The notes under the pieces were generated by a model. The model searched no databases and had not been told where the DNA came from. It was given only the letters and a program-made list of their open reading frames with translations. 64,000 nt of DNA. Source: CAZUNO01 sp964621445 [NCBI: Candidatus Hadarchaeota archaeon]. GTDB lineage: Archaea > CAYQAE01 > CAYVLA01. Positions 33,876 to 42,535 of this stretch are shown here, one piece after another (within the stretch, counting starts at the first letter, position 1; each line of letters starts with the position of its first letter). The position numbers and the translations under genes are program-made. The stretch spans positions 62,001 to 126,000 of the forward strand of contig CAZUNO010000003.1 in assembly GCA_964621445.1 (NCBI GenBank). The letters run 5' to 3'.

Positions 33876-34866
33876 AATAGGATACTGGGCACCGCTAGAG
33901 GGGTTCAGAGATCCCGTCAAGCTACTCGAACTGGCCTCCATGGCCGAGGATGTTGGGTTCCAGATCACCGGTGTGAGTGACCATTTTCATCCCTGGACTC
34001 ACACCAACTCCCACTCCATCTTCCCGTGGACCTGGATCGCATCCCTTTTGGAGAGGACACAGAGGACTATGGCCGGTACCGCCTGCACCACTCCAACTAT
34101 AAGATACCATCCAGGCATAGTGGCCCAGGCATTTGCCAGCATGGCTTCCATGTATCCAGGGCGATTGTTTCTCAGCGTGGGCACCGGGGAGAGGTTGAAT
34201 GAACAACCCTTAGGTTTTGAATGGCCCAAGTTCAAGCAGAGAAAGGCCAAGTTGGAGGAGGCCATCGAGATAATCAGGAGCCTGTGGACTGGTGAATTCG
34301 TGGATTTCGATGGAAATCATTACACCCTTAACCAGGCCAAGCTCTATGATGTTCCGGAAGATGAGATACCACTCATAATCGCGGCAAGCGGCAAGAAGAT
34401 GATACGAACGGCGGGCAGGCTAGGCGATGGAATACTGACCGTGGCCTCCATTCCGGATTTTAAGTCCTTTGTACTGCCAAATCTTGCCAAGGGGGCCAAG
34501 AAGGCCGGAAAAAGCCCCAAAGATCTAATCAAAATGGTGGAGTTGAAGGTTTCCTACGACCAGGACTTTGATCGCGCTCTCGATAAATGTCGTTTCTGGT
34601 CAACTACCGCAATTCATGGTCATATCGGTCGCTCCTCCGATCCCAGAGAATTCGAGGAGGTTGCCAAGGAAGAGGTCACGGATGAGAGACTGCAGGAGAT
34701 CTGGTTCATCTCAACGGAGATGGACGAAATCAGCAACAGGGTCAACGACTATGTACAGGCGGGATATGACTGGATCCTAGTTCATAGCTGCAGCCCGGAT
34801 GAGGAGAACTTTATATCCCGCTTTGGTGAGGAGGTTCTTCCCCGGGTAGAGGAGATGTCTTCGTAG
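33865..34866 (+). CDS. LLM-class F420-dependent oxidoreductase
   Basis: The 333-residue bacterial-luciferase-like barrel is of the F420-dependent type: RIGYWAPLEGF, ITGVSDHFHPWTHT near residue 36 and LSVGTGERLNEQ near residue 108 match F420-dependent alcohol and glucose-6-phosphate dehydrogenases. It would pass a hydride between coenzyme F420 and an alcohol or sugar phosphate. The ATG at 33865 fits the family N-terminus and overlaps the MATE gene by 11 nt; the frame extends upstream to 33733 but that part is a shadow. Substrate unknown. It implies the host makes F420. Confidence 0.88.
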   Translation: MKPRIGYWAPLEGFRDPVKLLELASMAEDVGFQITGVSDHFHPWTHTNSHSIFPWTWIASLLERTQRTMAGTACTTPTIRYHPGIVAQAFASMASMYPGRLFLSVGTGERLNEQPLGFEWPKFKQRKAKLEEAIEIIRSLWTGEFVDFDGNHYTLNQAKLYDVPEDEIPLIIAASGKKMIRTAGRLGDGILTVASIPDFKSFVLPNLAKGAKKAGKSPKDLIKMVELKVSYDQDFDRALDKCRFWSTTAIHGHIGRSSDPREFEEVAKEEVTDERLQEIWFISTEMDEISNRVNDYVQAGYDWILVHSCSPDEENFISRFGEEVLPRVEEMSS

Positions 34867-34877
34867 GTGTTGAGGAT

Positions 34878-35957
34878 TTGGCCACCAGCAGGGAACGCTT
34901 CATTAAAGCCATCAGCCTGGAGGAACCAGACCGGGTACCCATATCCGATGTTGGTGTATCCCCCTCCGTGGTAGAACAGGCCCTAGGGACCAAACTTAGT
35001 TCCGAATATGAATGGGCGAAGGCGCTAGGTGACCTTGGCTTTGATATGGTTGTTTCCAGGCATCGCCTCCAAGGACATGGTCAGAACATACTGGGAGGCA
35101 CGCCACCCCAATGGGAGCCAGAATGGATCGACGACACCACCTACATGGGCGAATGGGGAGAGGTGAGGAAGGTCACCTCCGATATGGAATCCCCAGTGGA
35201 CGGCGTGATCGAGAGCCCAGAGGACCTCGAGGATTTTGAGATACCGGATCCCTACAAGGAAGGAAGGATCGACCCCGTTCTAGAGGCGGTGGAGGCACTG
35301 GGTGAGGACATCCCGGTCTTCGCCCTGTTACATGACGCCTTCGAACTTCCCTGGATGATGAGAGGAAGGATAGAGAAATTGGTATTGGATTATCACCGAA
35401 GGCCCCGTTTTGCCAAGAAAATGACCGAGATAGCAATCGATTTCAACATCGAAATGGCCAATATTCTCCTGGATGAGGGTGTAACCGGTATCGTCACCGG
35501 CGATGATTACGCCTTTGCCTCCGGACCCTTCATGACTCCCAAACATTTCAGGAAATTCATCTATCCCGGTCTTAGAAAATTGATCAGGGCCGTTCATTCC
35601 AAGGATGCTCCCTTTTTGAAGCATACCGATGGAAAAATATGGCCCATACTGGATGATATACTAGATGCCAAACCGGATATCCTGAATCCCATAGAAACCG
35701 AGGCAGGGATGGACCTAGCCCGGGTAAAGCAAGCCCACGGCCACCAGGTTGCACTGATGGGTAACGTTGACTGCGGCCCAATACTGCATTACGGGTCCAT
35801 CACCGATGTGGTGCATGATGTACGTAGATGCCTTAGGGATGGAGCACCCGGAGGCGGTTACATCCTAAGTTCGAGCAACACCATATACAGCGGCACCAAA
35901 CCCAAAAATATGATGACCATGATCGAAACCGCTAGAAAGATGGGCAAATACCGCTAA
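34878..35957 (+). CDS. Uroporphyrinogen-decarboxylase-family methyltransferase (MtaA/MtbA-like)
   Basis: The 359-residue barrel has the URO-D family start (SRERFIKAISLEEPDRVPI) and MGNVDCGPIL and SSNTIYSGTK later. In corrinoid methyltransferases such as MtaA the zinc site is H-x-C plus Cys; here the corresponding segment is FLKHTDGKI, with Asp in place of the first Cys, while Cys in GNVDCG remains. So it is a family member with an altered metal site, possibly not a coenzyme M methylase. Heme synthesis is unlikely because other heme genes are absent nearby. It follows the F420 enzyme by 11 nt and may act with it. Confidence 0.8.
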   Translation: MATSRERFIKAISLEEPDRVPISDVGVSPSVVEQALGTKLSSEYEWAKALGDLGFDMVVSRHRLQGHGQNILGGTPPQWEPEWIDDTTYMGEWGEVRKVTSDMESPVDGVIESPEDLEDFEIPDPYKEGRIDPVLEAVEALGEDIPVFALLHDAFELPWMMRGRIEKLVLDYHRRPRFAKKMTEIAIDFNIEMANILLDEGVTGIVTGDDYAFASGPFMTPKHFRKFIYPGLRKLIRAVHSKDAPFLKHTDGKIWPILDDILDAKPDILNPIETEAGMDLARVKQAHGHQVALMGNVDCGPILHYGSITDVVHDVRRCLRDGAPGGGYILSSSNTIYSGTKPKNMMTMIETARKMGKYR

Positions 35958-35977
35958 TGCTTCATATGAGAAGACCC

Positions 35978-37312
35978 TCACCGTGGGGGCCACTGGTCAA
36001 AATCCGGTCTGGCCGAATCCCCGTCCTTTTCGTGCTCACGGGCCACCTCATCCAATAGCTCCTCTACCAATTCCGGTCTCCTGTCGGCCACATCAATGGT
36101 CTCATAGGGATCAGCCCTGAGGTTGTAAAGCTCGCAGGCCTCCGGCACCAGGCCTTTCTTTGCCACCATCTTCCAGTCCCCCCTTCTCAGCGCGAATCTC
36201 TCGTCCTTCAAGTTCCAGTACAGCGAGCGATCCTCCAACTCGACGACATCGCCCTCGAGAAGGGGCAATATGTTAATGCCGTCCCAATTTGGATCATCCT
36301 GAGGCTCTCCCAAGGCAAGGCGGGTCAGAGTGGGCATCCAGTCGGTTATACTTAAGGGGTAATCACACCTTCTGGGCTCCAGGTGGCCAGGCCAGGCAAC
36401 TAGGGTGGGAGTTCGTACGCCACCCTCGTAAAGCTGTCCTTTTTCCCCTCTTAGCGGGGAATTGTTACCAAGGCCTGGGGTCTCCCAGGCCCATCCCGGG
36501 TATCTATCCACCTCGCCATTATAGTAGTTAGTCCCCGCAGCCCCGTTATCTCCGCAGAATATGATTATAGTCCTTTCGAACTGTGAATTTTGTTTTAGGG
36601 TGTCAATTAGCCTCCCTACGCCACTATCCATATGACTTGCATACGCCGCATAGCGCTTCCAGGACCTGTCCATGGATTTGTCCTTACTGTAGCGATCATA
36701 CTCGTATTCGTTGAGCCAGCTAGCCGGGGCATCAACCGGCACGTGGACCGCTGTAAAGGGAACGTAACAGAACCAGGGCCCCTCCCGCCCATCAATCCAT
36801 CTGCATGCCTCCCGGACTATAAGGTCAGTCACGTGGCCCCTTTCCTCTATTCGTTCCCCGTCCCTATGCCAGGTATGGGAGTAATGTCCTCTCTTGTAGC
36901 GGTGATTATAAGGGTCCACCCCTCCAGCTAGGCTTCCATAAGAGGTATCAAATCCGTACTCGTTAGGGCAGAATCGTGGGTCCGATCCCAGGTGCCACTT
37001 GCCGAAAAGCCCGGTGTCATATCCAGCCTCCTTTAAGGAGCTGGCCAGAGTCGGATATTTATCGGGAAGTATGGGTCGATTTGACGGAACGGTGGCATGT
37101 GTACCAAAGCGGCCTGGATATCTCCCGGTCAGAAGGGAGACACGGGTTGGCGTACACACCGGGGCAACGTAGTGCTGGTCCAGCTCCACGCCGAAGGAGG
37201 CCAGACGGTCAATACTCGGGGTCCTGTTGATGGATCCATGGTAACCAACATCCCCCCAGCCCAGGTCGTCGGCCAAAATAAACAAAACGTTAGGTCTAAA
37301 TTCCCCATCCAT
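35978..37312 (-). CDS. Arylsulfatase-type sulfatase, Cys-type active site
   Basis: The 444-residue alkaline-phosphatase-fold enzyme has FILADDLGWGDVGYHG (metal Asp pair), then VAPVCTPTRVSLLTGRYP where C-T-P-T-R is the formylglycine motif, GKWHLGSD with the catalytic Lys-His, and IFCGDNGAAG with the metal Asp-Asn. Its catalytic Cys must be oxidised by an FGE or anSME maturase, neither of which is in the window. No signal peptide is evident, so it is probably cytoplasmic. Substrate likely a sulfated sugar or aryl sulfate. Start ATG 37312. Confidence 0.93.
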   Translation of the reverse strand: MDGEFRPNVLFILADDLGWGDVGYHGSINRTPSIDRLASFGVELDQHYVAPVCTPTRVSLLTGRYPGRFGTHATVPSNRPILPDKYPTLASSLKEAGYDTGLFGKWHLGSDPRFCPNEYGFDTSYGSLAGGVDPYNHRYKRGHYSHTWHRDGERIEERGHVTDLIVREACRWIDGREGPWFCYVPFTAVHVPVDAPASWLNEYEYDRYSKDKSMDRSWKRYAAYASHMDSGVGRLIDTLKQNSQFERTIIIFCGDNGAAGTNYYNGEVDRYPGWAWETPGLGNNSPLRGEKGQLYEGGVRTPTLVAWPGHLEPRRCDYPLSITDWMPTLTRLALGEPQDDPNWDGINILPLLEGDVVELEDRSLYWNLKDERFALRRGDWKMVAKKGLVPEACELYNLRADPYETIDVADRRPELVEELLDEVAREHEKDGDSARPDFDQWPPR

Positions 37313-37398
37313 GGTCTCTCATCTCCGCCTTCTGATCCTGCAGGACACGCATCCATAAATACTTCCCAGCGGAGGACGCTAACAATTCCCGAACAGAA

Positions 37399-37406
37399 CA
37401 TATAAG
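37399..37406 (+). promoter_or_regulatory. TATA box of fen1
   Basis: CATATAAG lies 25-30 nt before the predicted start near 37428, leaving a leader of only about five nt before the ATG at 37434. No Shine-Dalgarno is present, in agreement. Confidence 0.6.
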
Positions 37407-37433
37407 CGTCTGAAATAGACCCATATCCCAGTC

Positions 37434-38471
37434 ATGGGCGTTCAATTAGGTACACTGGTACCAAAAAAGGATATGGCTCTCAAGGACATGAGGGCAAAAA
37501 CTCTTGCCGTTGATGCCAGCAGCATCATACACCAGTTTCTAGCCTTGGTAAGGTATCCTAGCGGAGTACCCCTGATGGACTCCGAGGGAAATATCACCTC
37601 AGGGCTTGCAGGCCTTTTCTACAGGTCCACGAAACTGATATACAGATATGGAATGGAGCTAATATTCATCTTTGATGGCAAGCCTCCCCAGCTCAAACTC
37701 TCGTGGCTCACGGAACGGGAAAGAAAGGAAAGAAGGGACAAATTTGAGAAAAGACTCAGGGAGTGGCGAACTGCCCTCCAGGAGGGAGACCTGAGCTCCG
37801 CATATTCAAAGGCGGTGACCACGGGCATGATCGACTCGGATATAATCGATGATGCCAAGAGACTGCTGTTTCTCCTTGGCATACCAGTGGTCCAGGCACC
37901 AGCAGAAGCCGAAGCCCAGGCATGCCACATATCCAGGACCAGTCGCGCATGGGCCGTCAATAGCCGGGACTTCGACTGCTTATTATTCAAGGCTCCAAGA
38001 ATGGCCAGATATGTGTCAATTGCCGGGGTTTACCGGGGCGTTGGAATGCCGAGCCGTCCCCAGCTAATTGAGTTGAAGCCTGTTCTCCGAAAATTTCGCA
38101 TAACCCATCCTCAACTTATCGATATGGCCATCCTGATGGGCACTGACTATAATCGAGGTTTAGAGGGCATCGGCCCCAGGAAATCTCTCCGTCTTATCCG
38201 GACATACGGAAGACTGGAGAACTTGCCCGATGAAATCTCAAAGGACCTTCCGCCCAACCTCCATCATATAAGAAACTCATTCCAAAAGCCAGAGATCGAC
38301 AGGGATTACTCCCTGGTTAGCGGAGAGTTTGACCCCCAGGGAATAGTCGATTTCCTATGTGATGAGAGAGATTTTAGCCCTAGGAGCGTTCGCTCCGCGC
38401 TCAAGAGGATATCAAGGGCCAGGACCGAGGGACATCAGGCCACCTTGGAACACTTCAGCGGTTTTGATTGA
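37434..38471 (+). CDS. fen: Flap endonuclease 1 (FEN1)
   Basis: The 345-residue archaeal flap endonuclease removes 5' flaps during Okazaki-fragment and repair processing. Metal ligands are present: LAVDASSIIHQF, FIFDGKPPQLK, APAEAEAQACH, NSRDFDCLLF and LMGTDYNRG. GIGPRKSLRLI is the helix-hairpin-helix DNA contact. The C-terminal QATLEHFSGF is a PCNA-interaction box with Ser replacing the second aromatic residue. Leaderless TATA box upstream. It converges with the PEP-carboxykinase-like gene at its stop. Confidence 0.96.
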   Translation: MGVQLGTLVPKKDMALKDMRAKTLAVDASSIIHQFLALVRYPSGVPLMDSEGNITSGLAGLFYRSTKLIYRYGMELIFIFDGKPPQLKLSWLTERERKERRDKFEKRLREWRTALQEGDLSSAYSKAVTTGMIDSDIIDDAKRLLFLLGIPVVQAPAEAEAQACHISRTSRAWAVNSRDFDCLLFKAPRMARYVSIAGVYRGVGMPSRPQLIELKPVLRKFRITHPQLIDMAILMGTDYNRGLEGIGPRKSLRLIRTYGRLENLPDEISKDLPPNLHHIRNSFQKPEIDRDYSLVSGEFDPQGIVDFLCDERDFSPRSVRSALKRISRARTEGHQATLEHFSGFD

Positions 38472-40955
38472 CTAATGACCGATGGACTGGGTAATGGCCG
38501 GGTTCAAACCCTTGAACTTGGAGAGCCATTGAACCCTTTCCTCGGTTAGCTCCCTTACCAGTCGATCCGCCTGCTCCTCGGTATAGAAACGGTCCAGGTC
38601 ATACCTAGAGATATCGGTATCCGGGACCTCCTCGGGAACCAGGACGTTGAAGTACTTGCCCTCCTTCCAGTTGATCTCCCCACGGGCTATGGCCCTAATT
38701 ATGGCTGCCGACTCCGGAATCCCGATATCCTCGGCCTCCTGGTGGATTATCCTTCTACCATCCGAGGTCACTTTGGCAATCTCTCCCACCCCGCCGGTAT
38801 TGAATAGGTATAGCTGTAGCTTGTCCTGATGCCTCTTAGCGAAATCGTAAACGAAGTTGCCTTCCTGAGAAAAATCACCGACTATGAAGGGGTTCATCCC
38901 AACCACCCTAACCGACTGGCCGGCCTTGGTGGGGTCGCTTCCCGAGGTCTCGATCGATTCGCCAAGCATGAAAGCGGCCGCTGCCTGTTCTGGGGTTAGC
39001 TTGGAAACCGGGGGCACAACCGTGTTCCGTCTGGTGACGAACAGGATTATCATACCGTCTAGTTCATTCAGAGGAGGAATGTCCATGCTCTCGCTACAGT
39101 GCTCCTTGAAATCTTCTCTCTGCATTATTCCCCGCCCATTTCCGGTCAGGGTCTGATCGCCGAAGGAAACATTTCCCCGGTAATCAACCAGTACGTTCTC
39201 GAATATGGCCCGGGGCTTGGTAACCGCCTCGTATATTAGGGGCAGGATGCCGGGGTCGACGCCCTCCGTCTTGAGGTAGAAACCTGTTTCCGGCCCGTAG
39301 GCCTGACCGTTTGGCCTCAGAAATACCACATCATCCTGCACTATCTCGATGCCCTCCCCCTTGCCGTGGAGTCCATGATCATGGCATGTATGGGTGGTCT
39401 TCCCGGTTGCGGTGAGGCCAAAAATCAACATGCTATATCTCTTAAGGTCGCCGCTTTTCCTACTTCTGGCTCGCAGGATCTTTGACCCCGCGTGAAGGCC
39501 CAGCATGCCTCTCTGTTTGGCCTCCCACATGGCCATCCGTAGAAATCCCTTCTTATCCTCGCCGTAGTAATCGGTTCCCAGGATATAGGTGATGCCTATC
39601 TCCGGGAATACCAGGACCTGTCGGTCCTTTTCCTGCCACTCGGGTATGTGCAGAAGCTGGAGAACCGTATCACCCTCGCCCTTTTTGGGAGGAAGTCCCT
39701 GGCTCACCATGTAAGCCAGCCTTATCATCTCCCTTCTCTGGGTTGAAATGTAGAGCCTGCAGGTGGGAGTAAAGGAATCATTATCCCCCATATCGCGCTC
39801 CACGCAGACGAAAGGAGCCTTTTTCACGTAATCATGGACGTCTTTCAGGGTCTTGGGCAGGTTTCTGAGTATTCGTTTCTGCTTATCGTTGAGCTTGGTA
39901 CTCATGACCTCCTTGCTTCCGATGGAAACGGTGAGGGGTGCACTTCTATTCTTGACCGTGGAAACGAAACTGTAATTGTCGAATTTCGTCTTGGTTCCGT
40001 GTTCGTAGGCCATCGACCTCAGCTCATCGATCTCTGGCCGCATGACGTTCCTGCTGCCCTCCAGCTGCTCCATGGTATCCTTCACGAAGCCAAGGTCCGC
40101 GCTCTTAATCATCTGCTCAACCTCGGGGACCTCCTCTCCCTCCTGGACCTGGGTGAGGTACTCCCCGGACTCGATTATCTCTCTGATCCTCTTTTGGACC
40201 TCAAGGACCGGCTGGGCGGTGTTAACCTTGTAGCAGGAGGCAAACTGCAGGATGTCCTTGTAGAAACTGGTCTGAAGAGCCATTCTGTCCTCGGTCCTCA
40301 CCAGCCAGTGAGGGTTGAAGAAGGGGTCATCGGCCTTCCTCATAGCATCAATAGCGTCCTTCTGGCTCAGCCTGGAACAGACCCATCCCTCATTAGGATG
40401 TCTCTCCGTGATGAAGATAAGCTTGATACGGGTGGTGTCCAGGAACTTCTCCTGGCCACCTATCCACCAGGGATCAAGAATGAAATAGCCATCGGCTCTT
40501 TTGCAATCGTCAATGAGCTCCTTCATACTGGGATTTATCTTGGTGACCTCTTCCTTGACTAGGAACTTTCTCTCCGATACCAGCGTGGATATTCTACCGT
40601 GTTCTCCTCCCAATCTTTCAACATAGATCCAGTCATTGGAATGTATCCTTGCATTATCCAGCTCAAGTAGGAGATAGGTGTGGGTAGACTTTCCTACCCC
40701 CCTTTCTCCGGTGATCACCACGCCCTCCCCATTCACGTCCAGGAGGGAGCCGCGGATGAAGTGCATGTCCTTTTGTTCCTCTGAAACGTATATAGCCAGG
40801 CCCAGGGCTATTGACCTGATATCCTGATAGCTTGTCTTGTTAATGGTGACAGCGGTCTTTGTCTCTCCGTGGAAGGCGGCGGATGGTTCGGTGTCCGGGA
40901 CCCCGGTGACGGCGTAAACGACACCGTGGGGCCTCGTGGTATGCTCGTGTTCCAA
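38472..40955 (-). CDS. Two-P-loop PEP carboxykinase-like protein (HPr-kinase-like N-terminal half, ATP-PEPCK-like C-terminal half)
   Basis: The main open frame is 827 residues. The C-terminal half has FGLTATGKTTHTC (P-loop), EIVQDDVVFLR (kinase-2), VDYRGNVSFGD and MNPFIVGDFSQEGNFVYDF, as in ATP-type PEPCK, which converts oxaloacetate and ATP to PEP and CO2. The N-terminal half has its own P-loop ITGERGVGKSTHT (about residue 85) and IHSNDWIYV, resembling the HPr kinase/PEPCK fold, so the protein looks like a tandem duplication. The frame is open beyond the TTG at 40955 to 41096, and the true start lies in another frame (41155), so this start is only provisional. Convergent with fen1. Confidence 0.78.
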   Translation of the reverse strand: MEHEHTTRPHGVVYAVTGVPDTEPSAAFHGETKTAVTINKTSYQDIRSIALGLAIYVSEEQKDMHFIRGSLLDVNGEGVVITGERGVGKSTHTYLLLELDNARIHSNDWIYVERLGGEHGRISTLVSERKFLVKEEVTKINPSMKELIDDCKRADGYFILDPWWIGGQEKFLDTTRIKLIFITERHPNEGWVCSRLSQKDAIDAMRKADDPFFNPHWLVRTEDRMALQTSFYKDILQFASCYKVNTAQPVLEVQKRIREIIESGEYLTQVQEGEEVPEVEQMIKSADLGFVKDTMEQLEGSRNVMRPEIDELRSMAYEHGTKTKFDNYSFVSTVKNRSAPLTVSIGSKEVMSTKLNDKQKRILRNLPKTLKDVHDYVKKAPFVCVERDMGDNDSFTPTCRLYISTQRREMIRLAYMVSQGLPPKKGEGDTVLQLLHIPEWQEKDRQVLVFPEIGITYILGTDYYGEDKKGFLRMAMWEAKQRGMLGLHAGSKILRARSRKSGDLKRYSMLIFGLTATGKTTHTCHDHGLHGKGEGIEIVQDDVVFLRPNGQAYGPETGFYLKTEGVDPGILPLIYEAVTKPRAIFENVLVDYRGNVSFGDQTLTGNGRGIMQREDFKEHCSESMDIPPLNELDGMIILFVTRRNTVVPPVSKLTPEQAAAAFMLGESIETSGSDPTKAGQSVRVVGMNPFIVGDFSQEGNFVYDFAKRHQDKLQLYLFNTGGVGEIAKVTSDGRRIIHQEAEDIGIPESAAIIRAIARGEINWKEGKYFNVLVPEEVPDTDISRYDLDRFYTEEQADRLVRELTEERVQWLSKFKGLNPAITQSIGH

Positions 40956-41014
40956 CCCGGGAGCTGCAAACCAGTTCTCACGCCAGAAATCGTCCAGATG
41001 TCTGTCATTGGTCC

Positions 41015-41155
41015 TTAGCTGTATGTATATGCCGTTAATATTGCATTCCAGACGTAGATCTCCCTGCCCATATACATCTCTGCTTGTCTTACCAACTCAT
41101 TTCTCTCGGCGAGGGAGATACCCGTCTCAACCAAATCATTGTGACCAACGGGCAT
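41015..41155 (-). pseudogene. 5' end of the PEPCK-like gene, separated by a -1 frameshift
   Basis: An ATG at 41155 follows GAGGAG (41164-41169) by 8 nt and a TATA box at 41195-41202. The resulting 46-residue frame (MPVGHNDLVETGISLAERNE and onward to a TAA at 41015) runs into the frame of the 827-residue protein, which is open from 41096. The downstream frame reads LECNINGIYIQLRTND and HLDDFWRENWF before the TTG at 40955, clearly coding. The two frames differ by one base, so an indel, a sequencing error or a programmed -1 shift lies between about 41017 and 41096. Confidence 0.6.
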
Positions 41156-41194
41156 CTTGCATACTCCTCTGGGTCAAGGCCTATAGAGGGCTAA

Positions 41195-41202
41195 AAAATA
41201 TA
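41195..41202 (-). promoter_or_regulatory. TATA box for the PEPCK-like gene
   Basis: The minus strand reads TATATTTT, predicting a transcript start near 41173 and a short leader carrying the GAGGAG ribosome site before the ATG at 41155. It supports 41155 as the true start. Confidence 0.5.
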
Positions 41203-41203
41203 C

Positions 41204-42523
41204 TCATGATGAACGGCTCAACTCCACCTCAATCAGATTTCTAGTCTTTTCCTCTTCAGGGACAATCACCCGGCCCTTGATCAGGAATTGATCTATATCC
41301 TGGAATTCTCCCTTGAGCCAGGGGTGAAGGACGGCGGACATGTTGAAACCGTATTTTAAATCCGGTTTCAGATTTTGGAATTCTAACCGGCCGAAATCGA
41401 TAAGTTCCTCGTAGGGCCTGGAACTGTTTATTACCCCGTTTCCGTCCATTTTGGTTCCGTTATGAAAATCCATGAAGGGTATACCCGGCGTACCGACCCA
41501 AACTCCCCTCAGCTTCTTGTCCCGCTTGTCCCATTTTACTATGAACTTGCTCGGTATGAGAAGATGTGAAGTCCGGTTACTATACAAGCCGAGGTGCTCA
41601 TAGGCCTCCGAGAAGTCCAGGGAAACCTGTTTCTCGTTCTCGGCCAGGCCACTGTCCTCTTCGACGGTAATCATGTCTCCCGGCGCTTCTGATGCCCTTT
41701 GATACGCCTTTTCAACTATGGGCAGGGTTTTGGCTAGCTCCAACAGGTCCTCTCCCGAATAATTTGTGAAAGCGGGATATCGGAAATAGCCCGTGAATTC
41801 TATATCGACCCGTTCCACCTCCCTTGGTACGTCGTTTACCAGCATTACCGAGAATGGCTTTGCCTCGCCCGGTGATAGCTCCCTGGGGTATTGATAGTCC
41901 GTTATGCGGTCAGGCCTCTTTACATAATAATAACGGAAGGCAAGTATGGCTCCAGAGAAAATCAGGCCTAGGATAATAAGAACCGCGGTCCTCTTGTCCA
42001 GGATTAACGGCTCCCCTTTGGTCATACGATTTATGGTGGATATCTCCTTCACATCACGTTTGATATTTCTCTTAAGTCCGGAAAGTCCATGGTTCCTGGC
42101 CACGTTAACCACCCCGGCCAGGGCGATAATGCCAGCCCAGATTATGCCGTAGAAGTTAATCATGTACACAATCCCACTGATACCTCTCCAACCTACGTCG
42201 AGGAACTCCAGTACTACCAGTATTCGGAGGAAAAGGTAAAAACCTACCAGCGAGCCTATGGTGGCTATCCACCAACCTATCCTCCTCGACAATTTTGCCA
42301 CTAGATTCTGAATAAAAATTGGAAAGAAAATTCCCGAATAACCAATAGTCAAGCCCGCCTGAATGAAGAGGAAGATTATCTCCCCTGCATCGAACCCCCG
42401 GGTCTGCAGAAAGGAATAGATGAATACAAGGAGGATTATGGCGATATATAGAAAGAATAGCCTATAGTATCCCGGTAGGTAGCTCAGCCCTTCGAACCAT
42501 CTCTTGATCCTACTCAAAAACAC
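41204..42523 (-). CDS. Polytopic membrane protein with C-terminal soluble domain, last gene of the envelope operon
   Basis: The 439-residue product has five to six helices in the first 215 residues (for example YRLFFLYIAIILLVFIYSFL and AVLIILGLIFSGAILAF) and then a domain of about 220 residues rich in beta-type sequence with sequons NYS and NRT and NGT, probably outside the cell. I do not recognise it. It is the last of eight co-oriented genes (41204-48109), 12 nt after the glycine-rich zinc protein. It may be the partner or substrate-handling part of the ABC system. Confidence 0.65.
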   Translation of the reverse strand: MFLSRIKRWFEGLSYLPGYYRLFFLYIAIILLVFIYSFLQTRGFDAGEIIFLFIQAGLTIGYSGIFFPIFIQNLVAKLSRRIGWWIATIGSLVGFYLFLRILVVLEFLDVGWRGISGIVYMINFYGIIWAGIIALAGVVNVARNHGLSGLKRNIKRDVKEISTINRMTKGEPLILDKRTAVLIILGLIFSGAILAFRYYYVKRPDRITDYQYPRELSPGEAKPFSVMLVNDVPREVERVDIEFTGYFRYPAFTNYSGEDLLELAKTLPIVEKAYQRASEAPGDMITVEEDSGLAENEKQVSLDFSEAYEHLGLYSNRTSHLLIPSKFIVKWDKRDKKLRGVWVGTPGIPFMDFHNGTKMDGNGVINSSRPYEELIDFGRLEFQNLKPDLKYGFNMSAVLHPWLKGEFQDIDQFLIKGRVIVPEEEKTRNLIEVELSRSS

Positions 42524-42535
42524 ACCAGATTGGTG

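Noticed and set aside
39834-40562. 242-codon plus-strand frame opposite the PEPCK-like gene
   Set aside because: It is leucine/valine-biased shadow of a well-supported gene, with no motif, ribosome site or promoter.
41015-41155. Stand-alone 46-residue gene
   Set aside because: It leads straight into the coding frame of the PEPCK-like protein with one-base offset, so it is better seen as the 5' end of that gene.
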